Assembly: GCA_013214715.1 (NCBI GenBank)
Contig: JABSSB010000144.1
Coordinates: 1-16,609 of the forward strand
Length of the DNA stretch: 16,609 nt
From: Paracoccaceae bacterium
GTDB lineage: Bacteria; Pseudomonadota; Alphaproteobacteria; Rhodobacterales; Rhodobacteraceae
Reading direction: 5' to 3'
Positions 6,963 to 13,656 of the stretch are shown in pieces; position 1 is the first letter of the stretch; the number at the start of each line of letters is the position of its first letter. The notes below the pieces were generated by a model. That model saw nothing but the letters and a program-made list of their open reading frames with translations. It searched no databases and had not been told where the DNA came from. Made by a program: the position numbers and the translations under genes.

Positions 6963-7199
6963 GGACATGCAGCCTTGGCTCACCTCGCGCCACATGGGCA
7001 CGTTCAGCGACATCTGGCATTGCGCCATGAACAGGCGGCCATCGACCTGCATGCAGATGGTTTGACCCAGTTCCACCCGCGCGCCCTGCTTGTCGGTGCA
7101 ATAGCAGTCCACCGTTTTTCCGTTGGGCCCGGTATAGTCGGCCATGGCCGGGCTGGCGGCGAGCAGGGCAGCGCAGAAAATCATCCGTTGATGTGTCAT
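6903..7199 (-). CDS. Small exported cysteine-rich protein, function unknown
   Basis: 98 residues with a classical signal peptide: MTHQRMIFCAALLAASPAMA, with cleavage probably after A20. The mature part starts DYTGPNGKTVDCYCTDK and has five cysteines (C32, C34, C49, C61, C77), suggesting disulfides in the periplasm. I recognise a conserved-hypothetical Rhodobacterales style but no named domain. The start at 7199 is supported by a TATAAT element ending 8 nt upstream; there is no Shine-Dalgarno, so a leaderless mRNA is likely. An in-frame ATG at 7208 would lie within that -10 and is rejected. Residues 80-98 are encoded antisense to the last codons of the DUF1499 gene (S80 faces its TGA stop), so this tail may be a late extension. 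No gene partner is evident. Confidence 0.75.
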   Translation of the reverse strand: MTHQRMIFCAALLAASPAMADYTGPNGKTVDCYCTDKQGARVELGQTICMQVDGRLFMAQCQMSLNVPMWREVSQGCMSSDLQLSEPPVQSLAIDTHI

Positions 7200-7206
7200 G
7201 CCCAGC

Positions 7207-7234
7207 ATTATAGCAGCTTGGCAGGCTTGACCAA
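7207..7234 (-). promoter_or_regulatory. Promoter of the small exported protein gene, likely leaderless
   Basis: On the minus strand, TTGGTC (7234-7229), a 16-nt spacer, then a perfect TATAAT (7212-7207). The next 7 nt (GCTGGGC) are followed directly by ATG at 7199, which is where transcription would be expected to begin. No ribosome-binding site is present. The match is visible by eye; leaderless initiation is inferred. Confidence 0.6.
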
Positions 7235-7255
7235 CCCCCTGCAATCGCCCAAGAC
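7227..7255 (+). promoter_or_regulatory. Possible prfA promoter
   Basis: TTGACC at 7227-7232 is a good -35-like element. A 17-nt spacer leads to CAAGAC (7250-7255), a poor -10, 6 nt before the prfA ATG. The -35 overlaps the -35 of the divergent promoter because TTGACCAA reads TTGGTCAA on the other strand. No Shine-Dalgarno precedes prfA. The call rests mainly on the -35 and the geometry. Confidence 0.3.
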
Positions 7256-7261
7256 CTCTGC

Positions 7262-8311
7262 ATGATCCCTGAAGACCGCCTGCGCCAAATCTCTGACCGG
7301 TTCGAATATCTCGAGGCCGCGATGGCCGATGGCAGCGGAGATTTTGCCAAATTGGCCAAGGAATATGCTGATCTGCGCCCGGTGGTGGAGCAGATTGCGA
7401 CCTGGCGGCGTCTGGTCGAGGATATTGCCGAGGCCGAGGCGATGCTGGACGATCCAGACATGAAGGATCTGGCCGAGGAGGAACTGCCGGGGCTGCGCGC
7501 GGCTTTGCCGCAGGCTGAACATGCGCTGCAACTGGCGCTATTGCCACGGGACGCAGCGGATGGGCGCCCGGCGATGTTGGAAATCCGGCCCGGCACGGGC
7601 GGGGATGAGGCGGCGCTTTTTGCGGGGGATCTGCTGCGCATGTATCAGCGCCATGCCGAAGCGCGCGGCTGGCGATTTGATATTCTTGATTTGCAGGAGA
7701 CCGAGCTGGGCGGGATCAAGGAAGTGACCGCGCAGATCAAGGGCGAAGATGTTTTTGCCCGAATGAAATACGAATCCGGCGTGCATCGGGTGCAGCGTGT
7801 GCCGACGACGGAAAGCGGCGGACGCATCCATACCTCGGCGGCGACGGTGGCGGTGCTGCCAGAGGCGGAAGACGTGGATATCGAGATCGCGCCGACTGAC
7901 ATCCGCATCGACACGATGCGCAGCTCGGGCGCGGGGGGGCAGCATGTGAACACGACCGATTCCGCCGTGCGCATCACCCACCTGCCCAGCGGGATCGTCG
8001 TGACCAGTTCCGAGAAATCGCAGCACCGCAACCGCGAGATTGCAATGCAGGTGTTGCGCACGCGGCTTTATGACGCCGAACGCCAGCGGCTGGCGTCCGA
8101 ACGCTCGGCGGATCGGGCATCGCAGGTCGGCTCGGGCGACCGGTCAGAGCGGATCCGCACCTATAACTTCCCACAAGGCCGCATGACGGACCATCGGATC
8201 AATCTGACGCTTTATAAGCTGGATCAGGTGATGCAGGGCGATCTGGATGAGGTGATCGACGCGCTGGTGGCCGATGGGCAGGCGCGGCAATTGGCCGAGA
8301 TGGGCGCATGA
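7262..8311 (+). CDS. prfA: Peptide chain release factor 1
   Basis: Recognises UAA and UAG stop codons in the ribosomal A site and triggers peptidyl-tRNA hydrolysis. It has 349 residues, slightly shorter than E. coli RF1 (360). The N-terminal coiled region (1-90) is followed by the PCRF core with EIRPGTGGDEAALF (107-120). The stop-codon-reading PxT tripeptide is P181-T182-T183 within HRVQRVPTTESGGRIHTSA, which marks RF1 rather than RF2. The catalytic GGQ is at 225-227 (SSGAGGQHVN), and its Gln is methylated by PrmC, encoded next. The start MIPEDRLRQI is typical of alphaproteobacterial RF1. No Shine-Dalgarno is seen before the ATG. The stop overlaps the prmC start as ATGA, so translation is coupled. 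Confidence 0.98.
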   Translation: MIPEDRLRQISDRFEYLEAAMADGSGDFAKLAKEYADLRPVVEQIATWRRLVEDIAEAEAMLDDPDMKDLAEEELPGLRAALPQAEHALQLALLPRDAADGRPAMLEIRPGTGGDEAALFAGDLLRMYQRHAEARGWRFDILDLQETELGGIKEVTAQIKGEDVFARMKYESGVHRVQRVPTTESGGRIHTSAATVAVLPEAEDVDIEIAPTDIRIDTMRSSGAGGQHVNTTDSAVRITHLPSGIVVTSSEKSQHRNREIAMQVLRTRLYDAERQRLASERSADRASQVGSGDRSERIRTYNFPQGRMTDHRINLTLYKLDQVMQGDLDEVIDALVADGQARQLAEMGA

Positions 8312-9141
8312 CCGCCGGAGAGGCAATTGCCGCCGCCGCCGGGCGATTGCGCGCGGCGGGCGTGCCGGACCCGGCGCGGGATGCGCGCGTTTTGCTGGCC
8401 CATGCCGCAAAGGTGGACGCGTCGCGTGTGACGCTGATCGCGCCAGAACCTCTCGATCCGGCGATTGCGGAACGGTATGATCAGTTGATTGCGCTGCGCG
8501 CCGTGCGGGTGCCGGTGTCGCATCTGGTGGGGGAGCGGGCGTTTTACGGACGACGCTTCAAAGTGTCGGGCGATGTGCTGGACCCGCGTCCTGAAACCGA
8601 AACCCTGATCGAAGCGGCTTTGGCCGAGCCATTTGACAAGGTACTGGATCTGGGCACCGGGTCGGGCTGTATCCTGATCACCCTGCTGGCCGAACGGCCC
8701 GACGCGCAGGGGATCGGCACGGATCTGAGCGAAGCGGCTTGCCTGCAAGCCTCTCAGAACGCGATTTTGCATCGGGTCGACGGGCGGTTGGAGATTGTCT
8801 GTGCCAATTGGGCCGACGGTGTAGGCGGTCCGTTTGACCTGTTGGTGTCGAACCCGCCTTATATCGCCCTGGACGAAATGCCGGGTCTGGCCGATGAGGT
8901 GCGCTTGCATGAGCCTGAAATGGCCTTGACCGATTATGGTGACGGGTTGAATGCCTATCGCGCCATTGCGGATTTGGCGCCCCGCATACTGTCGGCAGGC
9001 GGTCGTGTTCTGGTCGAAATAGGGCCAACGCAGGGGGCGGAGGTGTCGGCTTTGTTTGAAAAAGCCGGGCTGCATCAGGTCGATATCCTGCCCGATCTGG
9101 ATGGGCGCGACCGGGTCGTGCGGGCGCGCAAGCCTGTGTGA
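8308..9141 (+). CDS. prmC: Release factor glutamine N5-methyltransferase
   Basis: SAM-dependent enzyme (also called HemK) that methylates the Gln of the GGQ motif in release factors 1 and 2, raising termination efficiency; cytosolic. 277 residues. An N-terminal helical substrate-recognition part (1-75, with PARDARVLLAHA at 22-33) precedes the Rossmann-type domain. Visible motifs are FYGRRFKVSGDVLDPRPETE (79-98), the SAM loop LDLGTGSGCI (113-122) and the catalytic NPPY at 182-185, which binds the target glutamine. It overlaps prfA by 4 nt; this pairing of enzyme and substrate genes is widespread in bacteria. The stop is TGA in GTGTGA at 9136-9141. The call is secure. Confidence 0.97.
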   Translation: MTAGEAIAAAAGRLRAAGVPDPARDARVLLAHAAKVDASRVTLIAPEPLDPAIAERYDQLIALRAVRVPVSHLVGERAFYGRRFKVSGDVLDPRPETETLIEAALAEPFDKVLDLGTGSGCILITLLAERPDAQGIGTDLSEAACLQASQNAILHRVDGRLEIVCANWADGVGGPFDLLVSNPPYIALDEMPGLADEVRLHEPEMALTDYGDGLNAYRAIADLAPRILSAGGRVLVEIGPTQGAEVSALFEKAGLHQVDILPDLDGRDRVVRARKPV

Positions 9142-9206
9142 TCGGAGCAGATGGCCCTTTCGCGCGATCCATCGCAAGAATTTCACGTCGAAATCGCAGC
9201 TTTCCC

Positions 9207-9236
9207 TTGTCACCGCGTGCGATACGTGATTACGGT
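9207..9236 (+). promoter_or_regulatory. Weak promoter candidate upstream of the DUF4167 gene
   Basis: TTGTCA (9207-9212), an 18-nt spacer and TACGGT (9231-9236, matching T1, A2 and T6 of the -10 consensus). It lies in the 235-nt gap between prmC and the DUF4167 gene, a gap long enough to need its own promoter. The match is modest and no other site in the gap looks better. Confidence 0.22.
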
Positions 9237-9376
9237 GCAATCGCGTCAGGACACCACGCCGCCTTTGGCTTTGACCTGACTTATGCCCCGAATGATCGGT
9301 CGATTGCTCTGACCAGAGATGTGCGCGGTTTGCACCGGGGCGAGGATGACAGCAAGAACAAGGCTGACGAGAGTAT

Positions 9377-10027
9377 ATGAGAGCGTCTAAATCCCGTTCG
9401 CGGTCGAAGCCGAACCGCAACCGCCCGTCCGGAGCCAATGTCGTCAACCGTGTGTTTGACAGCTCGGGTCCCGAAGGCAAGGTGCGCGGCACGCCGCAAC
9501 AGATCATCGACAAATACAACCAGCTGGCGCGCGATGCGCAGCTGAGCAATGACCGCGTGGCGGCTGAAAACTTCATGCAGCATGCCGAGCATTACCTGCG
9601 CCTGCTGAGCGAGGCCCAGCGCGAGCAAGAGGCCCGTCGCGAAGAGCAGGAACGCCAGAACCGCGAACGCCAGGCCGAACGAGACCGCGAACGCGCGGAA
9701 CGCGAAGCCGCCCGTGCTGCGGCTGCGACGGCCAATGGCGATGCGCCCGAGGTTGAAGCCGGTGGCGAATCATCCGGGATGGAAACCGTCGATGGGGCAT
9801 CCGAAAGCGGGTTGGTGGAGACGCCGGAAACGGGCCCACGCAAACCGCGCCGCGCCCGTGGTCGCAAGCCTAGGGTCGAAGCAGACGCGCCTGCGGCACC
9901 CGCGGCGGACGCAGAACCTGCGCCCAAAGTCGACACGCCAGAGCCAGAGGCCAAACCAGCGCCCACGGCCGAAGCAGAGCCCAAGCCTGCGCCCGATGCG
10001 GGCCCGACGGATCAGGCGGCAGAATAA
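9377..10027 (+). CDS. DUF4167 domain protein with basic and Pro/Ala-rich tail
   Basis: 216 residues; function unknown. The first part, MRASKSRSRSKPNRNRPSG, is very basic, and residues about 20-80 form the DUF4167 core (VNRVFDSSGPEGKVRGTPQQ at 23-42, then a helical QLARDAQLSNDRVAAENF...HAEHYLRLL). Residues 80-115 are Arg/Glu-rich and likely a charged coiled coil or single helix. Residues 155-166 carry a second basic patch, RKPRRARGRKPR, resembling an AT-hook or RNA-binding patch. The last 50 residues are Pro/Ala/Glu low complexity. The family is typical of alphaproteobacteria. No membrane part or signal is seen. The position after prfA-prmC and the composition suggest a nucleic-acid or ribosome-related role, which is inference. 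The start follows the usual MR(A/S)SKSRSRS family beginning, although no strong Shine-Dalgarno is seen. Confidence 0.93.
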   Translation: MRASKSRSRSKPNRNRPSGANVVNRVFDSSGPEGKVRGTPQQIIDKYNQLARDAQLSNDRVAAENFMQHAEHYLRLLSEAQREQEARREEQERQNRERQAERDRERAEREAARAAAATANGDAPEVEAGGESSGMETVDGASESGLVETPETGPRKPRRARGRKPRVEADAPAAPAADAEPAPKVDTPEPEAKPAPTAEAEPKPAPDAGPTDQAAE

Positions 10028-10049
10028 GTCTCCGGGTCACAGCACCGCG

Positions 10050-10073
10050 CCTGACCCGATCATGCGGGTCAGG
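10050..10073. terminator. Hairpin at the convergent ends of the DUF4167 gene and rsmA
   Basis: CCTGACCCG (10050-10058) pairs with CGGGTCAGG (10065-10073), leaving a 6-nt loop. It begins 22 nt after the DUF4167 stop, and its right arm contains the rsmA stop codon (10069-10071). On the plus strand it is followed by GTTTGG, a minimal T-run. An upstream copy of CGGGTCA (10033-10039) can compete for the central arm. Bidirectional termination is inferred from the position. Confidence 0.45.
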
Positions 10074-10911
10074 GTTTGGCGATCTCACGAGCGAGGGCGC
10101 AAAACGCTTCGAGTGAGACCTGTTCGGCCCGTTCAGTGGGCGCAATGCCCGCCGCCAGCAACCGATCTTCGATATCCGGGGCCAGCCCTTTCAACGCCGC
10201 GCGCAGCATCTTGCGGCGCTGGTTGAAGGCGGCTGCCACCACACGAGACAGATTGGCGGCGTCGGCCTCGAACCGCGGAGCGGGCAGGGCATCGAGATGC
10301 ACCACCGCGCTGGAGACCTTGGGCGGTGGGGTGAAGGCTTCGGGTGGCAGGTTCAGCACGATCCGCGCTTCGGTCCGCCATTGTGCCAGAATGGCCAGAC
10401 GGCCATAGGCCTTGCTGCCAGGCTGGGCGATGATGCGCTCGGCCACTTCGCGCTGAAACATCAGGGTCAGGCTGGACCAGATCGGGGGCCAAGCGGGCGG
10501 GGTCAGCCAGCGCACCAGAAGTTCGGTCCCGACATTGTAAGGCAGGTTGGCGGCGATCCGCACCGGCGGGGTCAGATGGGCAAGCGGATCAACCTCAAGC
10601 GCGTCGCCCTGAATGATGTTGAGCCGGCCCGGATAGGCGGCGGCGATCTCTTCCAGCGCAGGCAGGCAGCGCGGGTCTTTTTCCACCGCCAGCACGCGCC
10701 GCGCGCCTTCGGCCAAGAGCCCCCGCGTGAGCCCGCCGGGGCCGGGGCCAATTTCCAGAATGTCGGACCCGGCCAGATCCCCGGCCTGCCGCGCGATCTT
10801 GGCCGTCAGGTTCAGATCGAGCAGGAAGTTCTGGCCCAGCTGCTTTTTCGCGGTCAGCTGATGCTGCGCGATGACCTCGCGCAGGGGGGGCAGGGTGTCG
10901 ATGGCGCTCAT
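10069..10911 (-). CDS. rsmA: 16S rRNA adenine(1518/1519)-N6 dimethyltransferase
   Basis: KsgA/RsmA dimethylates the two adjacent adenines in the 3'-terminal helix of 16S rRNA, a late step of 30S assembly. 280 residues. Motifs in order: KKQLGQNFLLD (22-32), SAM loop ILEIGPGPGGLT (51-62), VEKDPRCLPAL (76-86), QGDALEVD (101-108), the catalytic NLPYNV (122-127) and the C-terminal FTPPPKVSSAVV region followed by AAAFNQRRKMLR. ATG at 10911 has a GGAG ribosome-binding site 7 nt upstream. It is the last gene of the lptD-surA-pdxA-GMC-rsmA unit, 61 nt after the GMC gene. In many proteobacteria rsmA directly follows pdxA; here the GMC gene lies between. The call is secure. Confidence 0.98.
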   Translation of the reverse strand: MSAIDTLPPLREVIAQHQLTAKKQLGQNFLLDLNLTAKIARQAGDLAGSDILEIGPGPGGLTRGLLAEGARRVLAVEKDPRCLPALEEIAAAYPGRLNIIQGDALEVDPLAHLTPPVRIAANLPYNVGTELLVRWLTPPAWPPIWSSLTLMFQREVAERIIAQPGSKAYGRLAILAQWRTEARIVLNLPPEAFTPPPKVSSAVVHLDALPAPRFEADAANLSRVVAAAFNQRRKMLRAALKGLAPDIEDRLLAAGIAPTERAEQVSLEAFCALAREIAKP

Positions 10912-10972
10912 GCAGGCTCCGAAAACGATGATGGCTGTCTTTACCTGCTTGGCGGGCGCGGCGCCAGATGGC

Positions 10973-12607
10973 TCAGGCGGCTTGCGCTGCCGGAGCTGCG
11001 CGACCCCGGATCATGTCAGCGGCCTTTTCGGCGATCATGATCGTGGGCGCATTGGTGTTGCCGCCAATGAGCGTGGGCATGACCGACGCATCGACCACCC
11101 GCAACCCGTCCAGCCCATGCACGCGCAGCTGATCATCGACCACCGCCATATCATCGTCACCCATTTTGCAAGTGCCGACCGGGTGATAGATCGTGTCTGC
11201 GCGATTGCGGATGTGCTGCTCCCACTCGGCATCGCTCATCCCGTCACGCGTGCCGAACAGCTCCTTGTGGCGATAGGGCTGCATGGCCGGGGCTTCTAGG
11301 ATGGCGCGCATCATCTTGGCGCCTTTGATCATCGTTGTCAGATCGCGCGGGTCGCTGAGATAACGTGGATCAATCGCGGGCGCGGCCATTGGGTCGCCGC
11401 TATGCAGGCCGACAGCGCCGCGGCTATGCGGGCGCAGCACGCAGACATGGCAGCTGTAGCCATGACCCAAATGCAGCTTCCTTGCGTGGTCATCGACGAT
11501 TGAGATGACGAAATGCAGCTGGATGTCCGGACGGGCCAGCGCCGGGTCGGTTTTCAAAAAGGCGCCGGTTTCTGCAAAGGGGGTCGCCAACATGCCTGAG
11601 CCATCCTTGCGCCAGCGCAGCGCATGGCCAATCAGATTGACCCCGGCCCGCAGCCCGATGCCGAAATTATCGCGGTCACGGGATTTGTAGCTGAGCGTGA
11701 AATCCAGATGATCCTGAAGGTTCTGACCCACGCCCGGCAGCTCGTGCCGCATCGCGATGCCATGGGGGGTGATATCCTCCGCCCGGCCAATGCCCGAGAG
11801 TTGCAGAAGCTGGGGCGAATTGAAGGCCCCACCGCAGAGGATGACCTCTTTGCCCGCCATGACCTGCTTGGGCGTTTTGCCTTGCCGATAGGCCACACCG
11901 CTGGCGCGTTTGCCATCAAACAGGATCTCGGTTGCCTGCGCGCCGGTGATCACGGTCAGATTGGGGCGTGATTGAACGGGAAACAGATATCCCGCAGCGG
12001 CAGAGCAACGCTCTCCGCGCTTCTTGGCGTCGTGGAATTGTGTGACCTGATAAAGCCCGATCCCTTCATTATCGCCGCGATTGAAATCATCGGTTTCGCG
12101 ATGCTGAAGTTCGGTTCCCGCGGTGATGAAATCGCGCGATATCGAGCGCGGATCGACCTGGTCGGATACTTGCAAGGGCCCCGCTGCGCCATGTAGGGCG
12201 TCTTGGCCGCGGGCATTGGCTTCAGCGCGTTTGAAATAGGGCAGCACCTCGTCCCAGGACCAGCCATCATTGCCCAGATTGGCCCAATCGTCGTAATCCG
12301 ACCGGTGCCCGCGCACATAAAGCATGGCGTTGATCGCGCTGGATCCCCCCAATGCCTTGCCGCGCGGCTGATAGCCCTGGCGCCCGTTCAAGCCGGGTTG
12401 TGGCACGGTTTGAAAGGCCCAATTGTTCAGCTTCATCGGTTGACCGGGCAGCGCCGCCACCACCGCAGCCGGCATGCGCACCAACAGCCCGTTGCCTTGC
12501 CCACCAGCTTCCAGCAGGCAGACGGTGACATCCTTGTCCTCTGACAAACGCGCGGCCAGAACCGACCCGGCCGACCCGCCCCCAACGATCACATAATCAA
12601 ACTGCAT
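10973..12607 (-). CDS. GMC-family FAD-dependent oxidoreductase (choline/alcohol dehydrogenase type)
   Basis: 544-residue glucose-methanol-choline flavoenzyme; the family oxidises alcohols to aldehydes or ketones. The N-terminal FAD Rossmann fold is MQFDYVIVGGGSAGSVLAARL (1-21) with E33 for the adenosine ribose. GMC signature 1 is RGKALGGSSAINAMLYVRG (82-100), signature 2 is GGAFNSPQLLQLSGIG (259-274). The active-site pair is H475 (YHPVGTCKMG) and N517 (GGNTNAPTIMIAEKAADMI). No signal peptide is seen. A longer open frame reaches 12631, but ATG at 12607 is chosen because GGGAGGG lies about 6 nt upstream and the Rossmann motif needs a short N-terminus. It resembles BetA/AlkJ-like dehydrogenases; the substrate is unknown, and the betaine pathway partner betB is not in the window. 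It splits the pdxA-rsmA pair, with 77 nt before it and 61 nt after it. Confidence 0.94.
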   Translation of the reverse strand: MQFDYVIVGGGSAGSVLAARLSEDKDVTVCLLEAGGQGNGLLVRMPAAVVAALPGQPMKLNNWAFQTVPQPGLNGRQGYQPRGKALGGSSAINAMLYVRGHRSDYDDWANLGNDGWSWDEVLPYFKRAEANARGQDALHGAAGPLQVSDQVDPRSISRDFITAGTELQHRETDDFNRGDNEGIGLYQVTQFHDAKKRGERCSAAAGYLFPVQSRPNLTVITGAQATEILFDGKRASGVAYRQGKTPKQVMAGKEVILCGGAFNSPQLLQLSGIGRAEDITPHGIAMRHELPGVGQNLQDHLDFTLSYKSRDRDNFGIGLRAGVNLIGHALRWRKDGSGMLATPFAETGAFLKTDPALARPDIQLHFVISIVDDHARKLHLGHGYSCHVCVLRPHSRGAVGLHSGDPMAAPAIDPRYLSDPRDLTTMIKGAKMMRAILEAPAMQPYRHKELFGTRDGMSDAEWEQHIRNRADTIYHPVGTCKMGDDDMAVVDDQLRVHGLDGLRVVDASVMPTLIGGNTNAPTIMIAEKAADMIRGRAAPAAQAA

Positions 12608-12684
12608 TCTGCGCCCTCCCAATCCCGTCATTAGGATCGAAGATCGCAGGCGCGTTGCACAGAGATTTGTCAGCCGACGTTGCG

Positions 12685-13656
12685 TTACCTGCGCGCGGCG
12701 GCCATCTGCTGGGCCAGCTTGAGCGCTTCGATCAGGCTGGTGGGATTGGCCACGCCTTGCCCGGCAATGTCAAAGGCCGTGCCGTGATCGGGTGATGTGC
12801 GGATAAAGGGCAGGCCCAATGTCACATTCACCCCCCGGTCAAAATCCAGCGTCTTGATCGGGATCAGCGCCTGATCGTGATACATGCAGATCGCCACGTC
12901 ATAGCGCGCGCGGGCGGCGGCGTGAAACATTGTGTCGGCAGGCAGCGGGCCGGTGATGCGCAGCCCCTCGGAGGCCATGCTGGCCACCAGATCATTGATC
13001 CACAAAAGCTCTTCACGGCCCAGCGCGCCGCCTTCCCCGGCATGGGGGTTCAGCCCGGCCACGGCCAGTTTCGGGTCGGTCAGGCCGAAATCGCGGATCA
13101 GCCCGCGATGGGTGATCTCGATGACCTGCCGGAGCAAATGTGGCGTCAGGCGTTTTGGCACGTCGGTCAGAGGAATGTGGATCGTGGCGGGCACGACACG
13201 CAGGGCCGGGCTGGCCAGCATCATCACCACCTGCTCTGTCTCGGCCAGCGTGGCCAGAAATTCGGTATGGCCGGGATGGGGAAACCTGGCGCCGTCAATC
13301 AGGATCTTCTTCGAAATCGGTGCCGTGCAGATCGCGCTTGTCTCGCCAGAGCGGGTCAGCGTGACGGCGGTTTCGATGGCTGTGATCACCCCCTGTGCAT
13401 TGGCCGGGTCCGGGGTGCCGGGCTGCACCGGGCGTGCGAAGGGCACAGGCCAAACCGGCAGCGCCGTGGTGGACAGGGCCTTGGCCTGATGCGGCGCATC
13501 AACGATGTTCCAGATCGCATCGGAGGGCAGGTGGGACGGATCCCCGATCCACAGAAACGGCACGCTGTCGCGCAGCTGCTGCCACGCCGCCCATGCCAGT
13601 TCCGGCCCGATCCCGGCGGGATCGCCACAGCTCAGGGCGATGGGGGCGGTGCTCAC
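12685..13656 (-). CDS. pdxA: 4-hydroxythreonine-4-phosphate dehydrogenase
   Basis: NAD-dependent enzyme of the DXP-dependent pyridoxal 5'-phosphate pathway: it oxidises and decarboxylates 4-phosphohydroxy-L-threonine, whose product PdxJ condenses with deoxyxylulose phosphate. 323 residues. Motifs: LSCGDPAGIGPEL (8-20), TAPISKK (111-117), GHTEFLA (129-135), and the metal ligands H160 (TIHIPL), H205 (LNPHAGEGG) and H260 (MYHDQ), then FIRTSPDHGTAFDIAG (284-299). The start is GTG, overlapping the surA-like stop as GTGA (13653-13656), so translation is probably coupled; the upstream GGA is weak. The surA-pdxA adjacency is widely conserved in proteobacteria. The call is secure. Confidence 0.97.
   Translation of the reverse strand: MSTAPIALSCGDPAGIGPELAWAAWQQLRDSVPFLWIGDPSHLPSDAIWNIVDAPHQAKALSTTALPVWPVPFARPVQPGTPDPANAQGVITAIETAVTLTRSGETSAICTAPISKKILIDGARFPHPGHTEFLATLAETEQVVMMLASPALRVVPATIHIPLTDVPKRLTPHLLRQVIEITHRGLIRDFGLTDPKLAVAGLNPHAGEGGALGREELLWINDLVASMASEGLRITGPLPADTMFHAAARARYDVAICMYHDQALIPIKTLDFDRGVNVTLGLPFIRTSPDHGTAFDIAGQGVANPTSLIEALKLAQQMAAARR

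Noticed and set aside
8224..9576. 450-codon minus-strand open frame opposite prmC
   Set aside because: It runs through prfA, prmC, the spacer and the DUF4167 start with no recognisable motif; a high-GC shadow.
12608..12684. Possible own promoter of the GMC gene
   Set aside because: CTGACA is present on the minus strand, but no acceptable -10 lies 15-19 nt downstream.
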